64,000 bases of DNA from Pseudanabaena sp. ABRG5-3. GTDB taxonomy: Bacteria; Cyanobacteriota; Cyanobacteriia; Pseudanabaenales; Pseudanabaenaceae. Shown here piece by piece: positions 9,123 through 16,616 of this stretch. The DNA lies in NCBI RefSeq assembly GCF_003967015.1, contig NZ_AP017560.1, forward strand, positions 2,418,001 to 2,482,000. The letters run 5' to 3'. The translations under genes and the position numbers were made by a program. The notes beneath the pieces were generated by a model that was not told the origin of the DNA, did no database searches, and worked only from the letters and a program-made list of their open reading frames with translations. Every line of letters starts with the position of its first letter. Position 1 is the stretch's first letter.

Positions 9123-9224
9123 TTTATAGATATGGCTTAGCTGCATAGAGAGTCTGCAACCATAGATTTAATAATATAGAACCCATCAATTTATTATGAC
9201 CACACTTATTTTTGAATTTGTTAC

Positions 9225-9243
9225 AGTACTAATAATTAGTACT
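9225..9243. promoter_or_regulatory. 19-bp perfect palindrome upstream of the exported small protein
   Basis: AGTACTAATAATTAGTACT is perfectly symmetric around its central A and ends about 35 bp before the start codon at 9278. The position suits an operator that controls the exported protein gene. No regulator is adjacent, so the binder is unknown. Confidence 0.5.
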
Positions 9244-9277
9244 CACTACGTCGGTCAAACACAAATCGGAGGTTATG

Positions 9278-9706
9278 ATGTATAAGCTTTTATCGGGGGC
9301 TGCTCTTGCTGCGACTGTTATCGCAGCAAACGTTCTTCCTCTTTCTGCAAATCCAACAACAAATCTCAAGACTGGTAACACTCTAAACTCAGTTTCTCCC
9401 AAGTCTAGCCTAATTGAGATCGAAGGTCGCACTTTGACTGATGTTGAAGCAGCTAAGGTTGAGGGTGAGAAGTTTTGGTTTGCAGCAGTGCCCGCTGTTG
9501 TTGGAGCTGTAGGTGGTTTTGGATTCAACACTGTTCGTAATGTTCAGAATGGCAGACCTTGGCACCAAAGTTGGGCGCAATCCACTGGCGCAGGTGCAGT
9601 TATGGCTACTTGTGGTGCTGCTAATTTTGCTACCAGAGGGGGAACTTTTATGATGTGTAGCGGTCCAAACCTTGCAGCTTCCAGTCACTTGAGAAGTCGT
9701 TGGTAA
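9278..9706 (+). CDS. Sec-exported small protein with bacteriocin-like leader segment
   Basis: 142 aa from the ATG at 9278, which sits 5 nt behind GGAGG; an adjacent ATG at 9275 is also possible. Residues 1-24 form a signal peptide ending in PLSA-N. A linker follows, then a leader-like motif RTLTDVEAAKVEGE (residues 51-64) resembling the ends of double-glycine leaders. The rest is Gly/Ala-rich and hydrophobic (FWFAAVPAVVGAVGGFGF, STGAGAVM), with two cysteines at about 112 and 127. I do not recognise the family. The two genes behind it, a C39 peptidase and a barrel protein, suggest it is a processed secreted peptide or fibre subunit. Confidence 0.6.
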   Translation: MYKLLSGAALAATVIAANVLPLSANPTTNLKTGNTLNSVSPKSSLIEIEGRTLTDVEAAKVEGEKFWFAAVPAVVGAVGGFGFNTVRNVQNGRPWHQSWAQSTGAGAVMATCGAANFATRGGTFMMCSGPNLAASSHLRSRW

Positions 9707-9753
9707 ATCTTGTTTTGTTTGCTTTTTAATGCATACAACAATATTCATAGACA

Positions 9754-9789
9754 AAAGAGGTAGATCTAAATGTTTAGATCTACCTCTTT
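9754..9789 (+). terminator. Rho-independent-like terminator after the exported protein gene
   Basis: Arms AAAGAGGTAGATCTAAA and complement pair perfectly around a TG loop and end in TTTC. It lies 48 bp after the exported protein gene and before the peptidase gene. The precursor could therefore be made in excess over the downstream genes. Confidence 0.7.
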
Positions 9790-9839
9790 CTAAATACAGC
9801 AATCAAATTGCAAAGTCACAATAAGAGATGTGTCTTTAG

Positions 9840-10505
9840 ATGGGTATATTTTTTAAGCTCAAGTTTCATACTAATCGACTAATTTGTACATCAATCCTAT
9901 TCATATTTCAAGGATTGCAATCCCTTGACGCACAAAATATTACTTCTTATCGATCGCTTCGCTATCAACAAACAATCGGACAAACAGACATATACACCTG
10001 TGGAGCCGCAGCAATTGCGACTCTGTTCACGCATTTTTATAAACAACCAGTCGGTGAACTAGAAATAGTAGAAATAGCCGAAAAGGTAATGGAAGCAAGT
10101 GGCAAAAAGCCACAAGAATCAGGATTAAATGCTTTGTCACTTAAACAAGCGCTCATAAACAAAGGCATTGATGCCGATGTTAAGGAAGTCACGTTAGAGC
10201 AACTTAAAAGATATTTTGAGCGAGGTGGTTTACCGATAGTTATTCATGTTACTATTCCTCAGCCCCATTATATTCTAGCCATTGGCATATTAGAAGACTG
10301 GTTGATTGTCTCCGATCCCACCTTGGGTAGAGGATTGTTTCCATTAGAAAGTCTCAACACCCAAAAAGGATTTAGCGGCATTGTGATAATGGCAAGACCA
10401 TCAGAAGAAGTCATCCAAGTAGCAAGGCAACAACAGCAAATATCAAAAGACTGGGCAGATGGAAGGCTACAGCGATTTAACACGATGAAGAGGAGTACTC
10501 TGTGA
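9840..10505 (+). CDS. Stand-alone exported C39-like cysteine peptidase
   Basis: 221 aa with an N-terminal signal or anchor segment (about 12-31, ending SLDA-QN) and a single C39-like papain-fold domain. The triad is visible: Cys54 in DIYTCGAAAIATL, His143 in PQPHYILAIG and Asp159 in IVSDPTLGRG. No ABC transporter domains are attached, unlike bacteriocin exporters. It resembles FapD-type periplasmic C39 proteins of the functional-amyloid (Fap) systems. Its end overlaps the start of the barrel gene by 4 nt. I infer that it cleaves the product of the gene at 9278 in the periplasm. Confidence 0.75.
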   Translation: MGIFFKLKFHTNRLICTSILFIFQGLQSLDAQNITSYRSLRYQQTIGQTDIYTCGAAAIATLFTHFYKQPVGELEIVEIAEKVMEASGKKPQESGLNALSLKQALINKGIDADVKEVTLEQLKRYFERGGLPIVIHVTIPQPHYILAIGILEDWLIVSDPTLGRGLFPLESLNTQKGFSGIVIMARPSEEVIQVARQQQQISKDWADGRLQRFNTMKRSTL

Positions 10506-11545
10506 AAAAACTTGTCCCCGCCCTATTCGTACTGTGCATCACACCCGCCGCCTACGCCCAAATTCCCATCGATCCATTACGCCGATTGCAAGAGATTCAA
10601 GGTGCATACAACTACACATTAGGGATCACCTACACCCCAAGCAGTCGTCAGGGACTAGATTTTGACACAGATATTGACGGTAATACTTTTCCCTATAGAT
10701 TTAATAGCTTCAATCAAAACGCCTCATTATCCTTATCAGGCGGCTACAGCTTTAACGAGTATTTTGGTGTAAATAGCTCCATTGACTGGGCATTTTCCTC
10801 CATTCGTGAGAATAGAGACTTTTTTGATTTTACCCGCCAAACCCTAAATAGAAGTGACTCATCTGTTGGCGGTAGCTTTGGTTTGGAATATAGAGTTGCA
10901 CCATCATCATTTTTCGATCCTCGTTTTTCTGTCAATATTGCCTATCCTTGGAATGTTTCCACTCAAGCCCAAGTTAGCCTAGTTCGAGATCCGATGATTC
11001 TTCTCGGTTCTGTTGGCTATTCACGCTCATTACAAGGCATAGGTGAAAACGTTAGCTTAGGTATCGGTACAGGATTTGTAGCTAATGATGTAATCAGCAT
11101 TAGTGGTTCTGCTGGTTATTCAATTCCCACCGATGGCGTTAGCTTACCCGTCACATCCCTATCATTTCGTACAGGCTATAACCTCGATCCTAAAGGCAAT
11201 CAAGAAATCGGCGTGAGAGCAACTTTAAGTACTAGTGGCTCAGATACAAGAATAGGCATAGGCTTAGAATTTGGTGGACGTGGAGTAATCACTGCTCCAG
11301 CAAAAGATCCTGCAACCCAATCAACACCCAACGAAGCAACAGGAGTCTCTCTAGGTACACAGCAAACTGGTATCTTACCCACCAGACCGACAACCCCAGC
11401 AAACACAACACCTTCAGATGCAACCTTAGACAAAAGACTAGAATCTCTATCTCAAAACCTATCAACACGCGAGTCTCAACTCAGAGAAATACAGCAACAA
11501 ATATTAGAAATTAAAAATGAACTTGAGGCATTAAAGAAAAAATAG
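10502..11545 (+). CDS. Outer-membrane beta-barrel protein with C-terminal coiled coil
   Basis: 347 aa from a GTG that overlaps the preceding stop (GTGA), with GAGG upstream. The signal peptide ends in AAYA-QI (residue 19). The body shows alternating, aromatic- and Gly-rich strands (YNYTLGITYTPSS, SLSLSGGYSFNEYFG, FGLEYRVAPSSFFDPRFS) like a beta-barrel of about 12 strands. A Thr/Pro-rich linker (270-305) leads to a coiled coil (about 310-347, LESLSQNLSTRESQLREIQ). It resembles FapF-like barrels, in which a coiled coil gates the pore, but here the coil is C-terminal. Likely role: export of the processed neighbour peptide. Confidence 0.65.
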   Translation: MKKLVPALFVLCITPAAYAQIPIDPLRRLQEIQGAYNYTLGITYTPSSRQGLDFDTDIDGNTFPYRFNSFNQNASLSLSGGYSFNEYFGVNSSIDWAFSSIRENRDFFDFTRQTLNRSDSSVGGSFGLEYRVAPSSFFDPRFSVNIAYPWNVSTQAQVSLVRDPMILLGSVGYSRSLQGIGENVSLGIGTGFVANDVISISGSAGYSIPTDGVSLPVTSLSFRTGYNLDPKGNQEIGVRATLSTSGSDTRIGIGLEFGGRGVITAPAKDPATQSTPNEATGVSLGTQQTGILPTRPTTPANTTPSDATLDKRLESLSQNLSTRESQLREIQQQILEIKNELEALKKK

Positions 11546-11574
11546 TCAATTTGAGTGAGAAGTGTTGTAGAAAT

Positions 11575-11634
11575 GCGATCGTGTTTTTTTGTGATTGGGC
11601 GATCGCGTTTTTGGTGGTTGGTTGGGCGATCTCC
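11575..11634. repeat. HIP1-centred repeat block 1 of the TA array
   Basis: About three degenerate units of TTGGGCGATCGCGTTTTTGG in direct orientation, lying between the barrel gene and the first antitoxin. The same unit recurs at each junction of the next three toxin-antitoxin loci. Confidence 0.75.
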
Positions 11635-11952
11635 TTACCTTACCCCAGCAATAACCTGACCAATATCTTGAGGCGTAGCACCAGTTGCCAACATCGCCCT
11701 AATCAATAACTCAATAGAAACAGAAGCATCACCATTCTCAGCCTTAGCAATCCGAGGCTGACTAGAACTCATTTTAGAAGCAAGTTCACTTTGAGTCATC
11801 AGCTTTTGCCGACGTTCCTTGAGATTCTGACTAAGAGCCAGTTTGATCTCAACTAAAACAGACTCTTCAGCCGTTAACTGCAAAAAATCTGAAACCGATC
11901 CAACCTTCCAACCATTAGCCTCTAAACGCTCTCTTTTAGCTTGATCCATCAT
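11635..11952 (-). CDS. XRE-family antitoxin (HigA-like)
   Basis: 105-aa protein with a C-terminal helix-turn-helix of XRE type: MTQSELASKMSSSQPRIAKAENG, then SIELLIRAMLATGATPQDIGQVI. An N-terminal segment (about 1-50) is typical of antitoxins in HigBA/RelBE-like pairs with the toxin gene first. The toxin position 10 bp upstream is occupied by a broken HigB-like gene, so this antitoxin appears orphaned. It may still repress its own promoter or protect against related toxins. Confidence 0.8.
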   Translation of the reverse strand: MMDQAKRERLEANGWKVGSVSDFLQLTAEESVLVEIKLALSQNLKERRQKLMTQSELASKMSSSQPRIAKAENGDASVSIELLIRAMLATGATPQDIGQVIAGVR

Positions 11953-11962
11953 ATTCTCCTAC

Positions 11963-12283
11963 CTAATCAGCATCATATCTACTAAGTCTCTTTCTACAAA
12001 TATCAATCACATTTTTAGGTGTCGTTCTCGTTGATTTATTAAAAACCTCCACGATCAAAATTGCATCATCATCAATTCGATAAATGATTCTCCAGTTTTT
12101 CTCTGTATCTTGAATTCATAACTCATGACAGCGATCTCCTATACTTGGCATCGGGCAAGAATGGGGCAATCCAATAGATAAACCTTGCTGCAATTGCCTG
12201 AGCAGAACACCTGTTTCCACTCGTATTTCTTGACTGAAAGGTGGAGTTTTAACCTCACCATATCGCTCTATACCATATTTGAT
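11963..12283 (-). pseudogene. Disrupted RelE/HigB-like (phage Gp49-type) toxin
   Basis: Translating the minus strand gives the conserved toxin sequence YGEVKTPPFSQEIRVETGVL, then LPHSCPMPSIGDRCHEL. An in-frame TGA at 12116-12118 follows, and the same frame then continues with IQDTEKNWRIIYRIDDDAIL and VIDICRKRLSRYDAD to a stop at 11963-11965. The family normally has Arg at the stop position, so a CGA to TGA change is the simplest explanation. The 5' end also lacks an in-frame ATG. The gene is therefore a dead toxin upstream of an intact antitoxin. Confidence 0.8.
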
Positions 12284-12301
12284 ATATTAGCATAGATTAA
12301 T

Positions 12302-12400
12302 TTGATCACGTTTTTGGTCGGGGTATGATTGGGCGATCACATTTTGGGTGAGTGATTGGACGATCATTTTTTTGTGGGTGATTGGGCGATCGTGTTGATG
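12302..12400. repeat. HIP1-centred repeat block 2 of the TA array
   Basis: Four degenerate direct units around GATTGGGCGATC with following T/G-rich tracts. The block lies between the dead HigB-like locus and the MazE/Doc-type locus. Confidence 0.75.
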
Positions 12401-12506
12401 ATTAATGATTATCGCCAAAAAGGATTTCAAAAAGTTGAATGTTGTAACATTTGTGGTAACATCAAGCTAAAAGATGATTAAACATAATCTACTTGAGAAA
12501 ATAACC

Positions 12507-12728
12507 ATGCTTCTAAATGTCAAAAAAAGAGGAAACTCCCTAAGCGTTATCATTCCAAAAGAAATGGCAGTCAGCATGAATATTGAAGATGGTGATAATC
12601 TGTTTGCAACTAAAACTCCATCTGGATATGAGATTTCAGCATACGATCCTGATTTCGCAAAAAAGATGGAAGTAGCCCGACGGGGAATGAAGAAATATCA
12701 CAACGCATTGATTGAGTTGGCTAAATGA
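12507..12728 (+). CDS. AbrB/MazE-like antitoxin of a Doc module
   Basis: 73-aa swapped-hairpin AbrB-type antitoxin: MLLNVKKRGNSLSVIIPKEM, then NIEDGDNLFATKTPSGYEIS. This matches the putative addiction-module antidote family (TIGR02609) that pairs with Doc toxins. I chose the ATG at 12507 because the domain starts there; an in-frame ATG at 12474 would add 11 residues of poor fit. The stop overlaps the toxin start by 4 nt, so the two are coupled. It presumably neutralises and autoregulates. Confidence 0.82.
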   Translation: MLLNVKKRGNSLSVIIPKEMAVSMNIEDGDNLFATKTPSGYEISAYDPDFAKKMEVARRGMKKYHNALIELAK

Positions 12729-13132
12729 TCGAACCTTATTGGCTTGAAACTCATGACGTTTGCGCTATACATAATGAAATTATCGCAGAGTCGGGTGGCG
12801 CTGCGGGAATTTTGAATGAAGGTGCTTTGGAATCAACTTTATTCAAGCCCAGAAATATCTATCATTACGAAGAAGTTGTAACTTTATACAAACTAGCTGC
12901 ATCTTACGGCTATGGGCTAGTAAAAAATCATTGTTTTGTTGATGGTAATAAGAGAATTGCCCTGATCGCTGTTTATACATTCTTAGCAATTAATGGAATT
13001 GAACTTATAGCATCAGAGACTGATGCAGCAATCTTTTTTCTAGAATTAGCCGCAAGTTTTGGAAAACAAGAAGAAGATATGAATAGACTAGCAAATTGGC
13101 TGCAAATTAATAGCGAACCTATTAACGACTAG
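12725..13132 (+). CDS. doc: Doc/Fic-family toxin (death-on-curing)
   Basis: 135-aa Fic/Doc protein. The motif HCFVDGNKRIAL matches HxFx(D/N)GNKR, the phosphate-binding and catalytic loop. Family features upstream include IHNEIIAESGGAAGILNEGALES. Doc toxins phosphorylate elongation factor Tu in the characterised P1 case; that activity here is inferred. It overlaps its antitoxin gene by 4 nt. All motif residues are present, so it looks functional. Confidence 0.88.
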   Translation: MIEPYWLETHDVCAIHNEIIAESGGAAGILNEGALESTLFKPRNIYHYEEVVTLYKLAASYGYGLVKNHCFVDGNKRIALIAVYTFLAINGIELIASETDAAIFFLELAASFGKQEEDMNRLANWLQINSEPIND

Positions 13133-13200
13133 TGCGATCGTGTTGTTTTTAAGTGAGTGATTGGGCGATCGCGTTTTTGGTGATTGATTGGGCGATATGC
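13133..13200. repeat. HIP1-centred repeat block 3 of the TA array
   Basis: Three units: GTGCGATCGTGTTGTTTTTA, TTGGGCGATCGCGTTTTTGG and a truncated TTGGGCGAT. They lie between the Doc locus and the convergent ParE/RelE-like locus. Confidence 0.75.
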
Positions 13201-13210
13201 AAAAACAAAC

Positions 13211-13540
13211 TTAACCCTTCACCCTTTCTTTCGCCTTCTTATAAGCAGGATCGTGAATATCGAAACTAATCACCCTTACCCTTTTCGGCGCAGGTTTTTC
13301 AAAAATTCGATAGACCAGTCTATATTCCGTATCATCAAAGGGAATCTCCAAAGCATGATAACCACGCAAATCACCCTTTAACTTATGACAACTCAAAATC
13401 CCTCCAGTATCAGGACATGACTGCAAAATCGGCTTAAATAACCCCTCAAAATCAGTTCTCAAAATCATCGGCAAAATTGGCAAATCTTCTGATATCACAA
13501 GTGGATGCACATGCAAAAAATACTTAGCGCGTATAGCCAC
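13211..13540 (-). CDS. RelE/ParE-like type II toxin
   Basis: 109-aa protein with the RelE/ParE fold pattern: LKGDLRGYHALEIPFDDTEY followed by RLVYRIFEKPAPKRVRVISF and a basic C terminus (AYKKAKERVKG). RelE-like toxins act on ribosome-bound mRNA and ParE-like ones on gyrase; I cannot tell which applies. The antitoxin gene lies upstream and overlaps it by 17 nt, the normal antitoxin-first order. It looks intact. Confidence 0.78.
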   Translation of the reverse strand: MAIRAKYFLHVHPLVISEDLPILPMILRTDFEGLFKPILQSCPDTGGILSCHKLKGDLRGYHALEIPFDDTEYRLVYRIFEKPAPKRVRVISFDIHDPAYKKAKERVKG

Positions 13541-13805
13541 GCAGCTTAATCTCCCTATTCACCTGTTCCAAATCAAACTCCTCATCTAGAGTTCCCATCG
13601 TCACCCACTCATCTTCTTTAATAGGCTTAGCAATGCGCTCAATTGCCTTAGACTCAGCAGAACTCAAAAACAATCGATTTTCTCTTTGTAACTTCTCCGA
13701 GATCGCTTCACGCAACCAATTCATCCGCCCCTGTGAGGGCAAACTATTAAAAACATCTGAGGGCAAAGACACTGTGACGCGCTTAGTTATGCTTTTTGCT
13801 TTCAC
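13524..13805 (-). CDS. Ribbon-helix-helix-type antitoxin
   Basis: 93 aa; the N terminus KSITKRVTVSLPSDVFNSL looks like a ribbon-helix-helix strand and first helix. A helical region (NWLREAISEKLQRENRLFLS) follows, then an acidic C-terminal tail (EDEWVTMGTLDEEFDLEQ) that would wrap the toxin. It overlaps the downstream RelE/ParE-like gene by 17 nt. Autorepression is expected. Confidence 0.72.
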   Translation of the reverse strand: MKAKSITKRVTVSLPSDVFNSLPSQGRMNWLREAISEKLQRENRLFLSSAESKAIERIAKPIKEDEWVTMGTLDEEFDLEQVNREIKLRGYTR

Positions 13806-13861
13806 TTAAGTACCTCTTCCAATCAATCCTCTAGAATATTTTATCCTAGTGTAATAACTAT

Positions 13862-13910
13862 TGGCGATCGCGTTTTTGTTAGGGGATGGTTAGGCGATCG
13901 CGTTGGTAAT
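13862..13910. repeat. HIP1-centred repeat block 4 of the TA array
   Basis: Two units, GGCGATCGCGTTTTTGTTAG and AGGCGATCGCGTTGG, in direct orientation between the third TA locus and the HsdR_N-like nuclease gene. Confidence 0.7.
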
Positions 13911-13959
13911 TTTGTTTTTGCACTAATATTAAGATTATTACTTCTACATACAATTCATC

Positions 13960-14580
13960 ATGGCTCAGGCGATCGCAGCAAAAGATGTAACGCTAAGGGA
14001 ATTAAAGCAAAATTTTGGGCTTCAGATATCTCAAGATGCATCTTTTTTTGATGAATGGTTGAATGGTTTTACACCATTAAGTGAAGAAGATCACCATTTA
14101 TTAGATCGGGTGAAAGCTAATTTTCTAGAATTGATGGAAGATCCACCAATGTTAGAGAATACAGTGAAAATGGTAGTACTTGCACCATTGTTAGATCTCG
14201 CTGGCTTTTATCACAAGCCATTTCGGATTGAGACAGAAACAGCTATAGCATTAGAAATGAAAGATGAAGAAGCAATAATTCGGGGGCGAATCGATGTATT
14301 GGTGATCAAAAATCAGCTTTGGTTATTAGTCATTGAATCAAAACGAAGTGATTTTGCAGTAACAAGAGCGATTCCACAAGCTTTAGCTTATATGTTGAGT
14401 AATACGGAAACTGTACAACCAACATTTGGCATGATTACTAATGGGAATGAATTTTTATTTTTGAAAACTTCACAAAATGAGTATGCTAATTCACGGCTAT
14501 TTTCTTTGGTAAACCCTAATAATGAACTTTATGAAGTATTACAAATACTAAAACATCTAGGCTCAAAAATATGTATGTAA
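13960..14580 (+). CDS. HsdR N-terminal-like restriction nuclease domain protein
   Basis: 206 aa. The core resembles the nuclease domain of type I restriction R subunits: GRIDVLVIKNQLWLLVIESK carries the Asp and the E-x-K of a PD-(D/E)XK site. It is followed by IPQALAYMLSNTE and a late strand (TFGMITNGNEFLFLK). There is no helicase part and no HsdM or HsdS nearby, so this is a stand-alone nuclease domain as often seen in cyanobacteria. It sits at the end of the TA array, which suits a defence or mobile-island role. Target unknown. Confidence 0.75.
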   Translation: MAQAIAAKDVTLRELKQNFGLQISQDASFFDEWLNGFTPLSEEDHHLLDRVKANFLELMEDPPMLENTVKMVVLAPLLDLAGFYHKPFRIETETAIALEMKDEEAIIRGRIDVLVIKNQLWLLVIESKRSDFAVTRAIPQALAYMLSNTETVQPTFGMITNGNEFLFLKTSQNEYANSRLFSLVNPNNELYEVLQILKHLGSKICM

Positions 14581-14589
14581 GCTTTGCGA

Positions 14590-16146
14590 TTAAATCAAAT
14601 CACCTAATAAACTTGATACTTCACCTTGCATATTAGTACGGTTATCGTCGTAAAGCATTAATGTATCTAGCTTTTTATGACGCGAGAGTTTTTGAACTTT
14701 GCGAACATTACCATTAGTAGCATCAAGGGCAGCCGTGATCGCCGAGTGACGAATACGGTGGGGAGACATTTTTTTGGTGATTCCTGAGTCTCGCGCCAGT
14801 TGATCGACAATTTGGTAAATTGCCGTACCAGTCAGTCTATGTCCTTGATTGACGGGATCGAGAGACTGAAATAATGGGCGATCGCTACTTTTTGTCTTAA
14901 GTTGAGATAGCCAGTCTTGAATTGCGTTAGCAGTTCCTATACTAAGACTAATGAGACTCTTTTGAGAGCCACGTCCCTTGCCTAAAATTTGCAGCGATCG
15001 CGCTTCATAGTCAAAATCACCGATATTCGCGCTAACGACTTCATTGCGACGCAGAGCATTGTCCCAAAGCAGTCTCAAAATTGCGAAATCGCGTTTTCCC
15101 TTGACAGTAGTTCTATCTATTTTTAAGAGCATCGTGCGGATACCATCGGGCTTAATCCCTGTCGTATCGCGATAGGTTTGGACTGCCTCAGTTTGGACAT
15201 CATCGAGATTCCAATTGCATTTACCTAGTTTGGCGGCAAAATTTACTAAGGATTTGAGAGCCGATAGACGACGGTTAATTGTCGATTCTTTTAATCCTTG
15301 AGTAATCAGATCTGACTTGTAGCGCAGGGCGATCGCGATCGCCTCAAAACGATTTAACTGCAAAAACTGGGCAATTACTGTCTCAGTGGGCTTCTGTCCA
15401 TAGGCAGCCAGAAAAAAGTAACGTAAATCCTTCTCATAGGCGCGTCTAGTGTTGAGACTCCGTTTATCTGCGAGGAGAGAAGTGAGAATGTCTGGATTAA
15501 ATCCTGTCAAAGCATAGGGAATTGCACTAGAAACAGCACTCAGTTGAGTCTTATCAGTATCTAAATAAGTCCCAGTTTGATTCTCAGATTCTAAATTAGA
15601 TACAGGCGATAGTCTTAATTGAGACTCATCAGTCTCAATTATAGTCTTATTAAGTGTCTCAAAATCTTGATTTAAGGCATGATTTAAGGCATATTTTTCT
15701 TGGCTAAATCGCAACCGTTCAGGTGCGATCGCCTCAGTAATACCCGCATTAGTGACTGCTCGTTTGACAATGCCATAGATAGCGGTTCCCGTCAGCCTAT
15801 GCCCATATTTAGCGCGATCTAGGGATATAAATAGTGGCGTTGGAGTATCTTCATCCTCGTTAGGAAGATGCGTTAAATTGAGCCAGTCCTGTAATGCGGT
15901 GGCTGTGTCTAAACTGAGACTAATAATTTCCTTTGGGTTTAATTGCCCCTGCCGCTTATAGCGTTTATCAACCCGTAGCGATCGCCCCTCACAATCGACA
16001 TCATTAATATTAATCGCAGCAACCTGCTGTCTTTTTAGAGAATTCTCGATGAGTAATCGCAAAATTGCATAATCACGCTGACCTGCCAATGTATCGCGAT
16101 CGCAAGCCCTAAGAAGTCGCTCTGATAAGTCGCTCTGTAAGGTCAT
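14590..16146 (-). CDS. Tyrosine recombinase with duplicated, degenerate N-terminal catalytic-like domain
   Basis: 518 aa. The C-terminal half is a complete XerC/D-like enzyme: Arg366 (NALRRNEV), Lys in GKGRG, His463 and Arg466 (SPHRIRHS), His490 (SRHKKL) and Tyr499 (MLYDDNR). A core-binding domain (about 215-330) precedes it. Residues 1-150 repeat the front of the catalytic domain (RDYAILRLLIENSLKRQQV, GHRLTGTAIYGIV) but have Lys for the first Arg and APERLRFS for the HxxR box, then end. The N-terminal copy is thus non-catalytic. Two small membrane protein genes lie 13 and about 200 bp upstream in the same orientation. Confidence 0.85.
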   Translation of the reverse strand: MTLQSDLSERLLRACDRDTLAGQRDYAILRLLIENSLKRQQVAAININDVDCEGRSLRVDKRYKRQGQLNPKEIISLSLDTATALQDWLNLTHLPNEDEDTPTPLFISLDRAKYGHRLTGTAIYGIVKRAVTNAGITEAIAPERLRFSQEKYALNHALNQDFETLNKTIIETDESQLRLSPVSNLESENQTGTYLDTDKTQLSAVSSAIPYALTGFNPDILTSLLADKRSLNTRRAYEKDLRYFFLAAYGQKPTETVIAQFLQLNRFEAIAIALRYKSDLITQGLKESTINRRLSALKSLVNFAAKLGKCNWNLDDVQTEAVQTYRDTTGIKPDGIRTMLLKIDRTTVKGKRDFAILRLLWDNALRRNEVVSANIGDFDYEARSLQILGKGRGSQKSLISLSIGTANAIQDWLSQLKTKSSDRPLFQSLDPVNQGHRLTGTAIYQIVDQLARDSGITKKMSPHRIRHSAITAALDATNGNVRKVQKLSRHKKLDTLMLYDDNRTNMQGEVSSLLGDLI

Positions 16147-16159
16147 TAGTCATTACACA

Positions 16160-16345
16160 TCATGATTTACTGCTAAAAACTTTGTAAGCGATCGCCACTA
16201 AAATCACTAAACCAAAGAAGGGTAGCCAGTTATAGCGAATCCAATAAAGCAAATTATTAAAAAAGTAACTAGCTTCACGGGATACCCATGTTGCAATTAC
16301 CAAAGCCCCTACAAACATCACAAAATACATCACTATCTTTGTCAT
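16160..16345 (-). CDS. Small two-helix membrane protein
   Basis: 61 aa with two hydrophobic segments (about 5-22 and 40-57) separated by REASYFFNNLLYWIRYNW, ending in KVFSSKS. I do not recognise the family. It lies 13 bp before the recombinase gene and 11 bp after another small membrane protein gene, so the three probably share a transcript. Small membrane proteins beside an integrase can be holin- or phage-like, but nothing here proves that. Confidence 0.6.
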   Translation of the reverse strand: MTKIVMYFVMFVGALVIATWVSREASYFFNNLLYWIRYNWLPFFGLVILVAIAYKVFSSKS

Positions 16346-16356
16346 TGTCTTCTTTC

Positions 16357-16572
16357 CTAGAGAATTCTCTTTAAAAATGATTCTGCTACAAATGCAATAC
16401 AGATTAGCGTGATTACTCCATATTGCTCACCACTACCCAAACTCAACCATTTTAGAGATTGAGCTATCGATGCGCCACTGCCAGCAGCACCCTCAGTAAA
16501 ACGCATCATAATGTTAAATACAAGATGAGTAACACTAATGGCTAAAACCTTGCTTATTAGGCTTTTATTCAT
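16357..16572 (-). CDS. Small membrane protein of the recombinase operon
   Basis: 71 aa with a hydrophobic N-terminal helix (SLISKVLAISVTHLVFNIMM), a Gly/Ser-rich middle (EGAAGSGASIAQS) and a second helix (YGVITLICIAFVAESFL). Unrecognised. It is the first gene of a tightly spaced three-gene minus-strand set ending in the recombinase. A divergent cytochrome b-like gene starts 44 bp away. Confidence 0.6.
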   Translation of the reverse strand: MNKSLISKVLAISVTHLVFNIMMRFTEGAAGSGASIAQSLKWLSLGSGEQYGVITLICIAFVAESFLKRIL

Positions 16573-16616
16573 TCCTGTTTTATCTGCAATTCACACATAA
16601 TCATAACAAAAAGCCT

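Noticed and set aside
9410-9802. 130-aa minus-strand reading frame opposite the exported protein gene
   Set aside because: It covers the terminator and has low-complexity Ser/Thr composition; the plus-strand gene has a strong SD and signal peptide.
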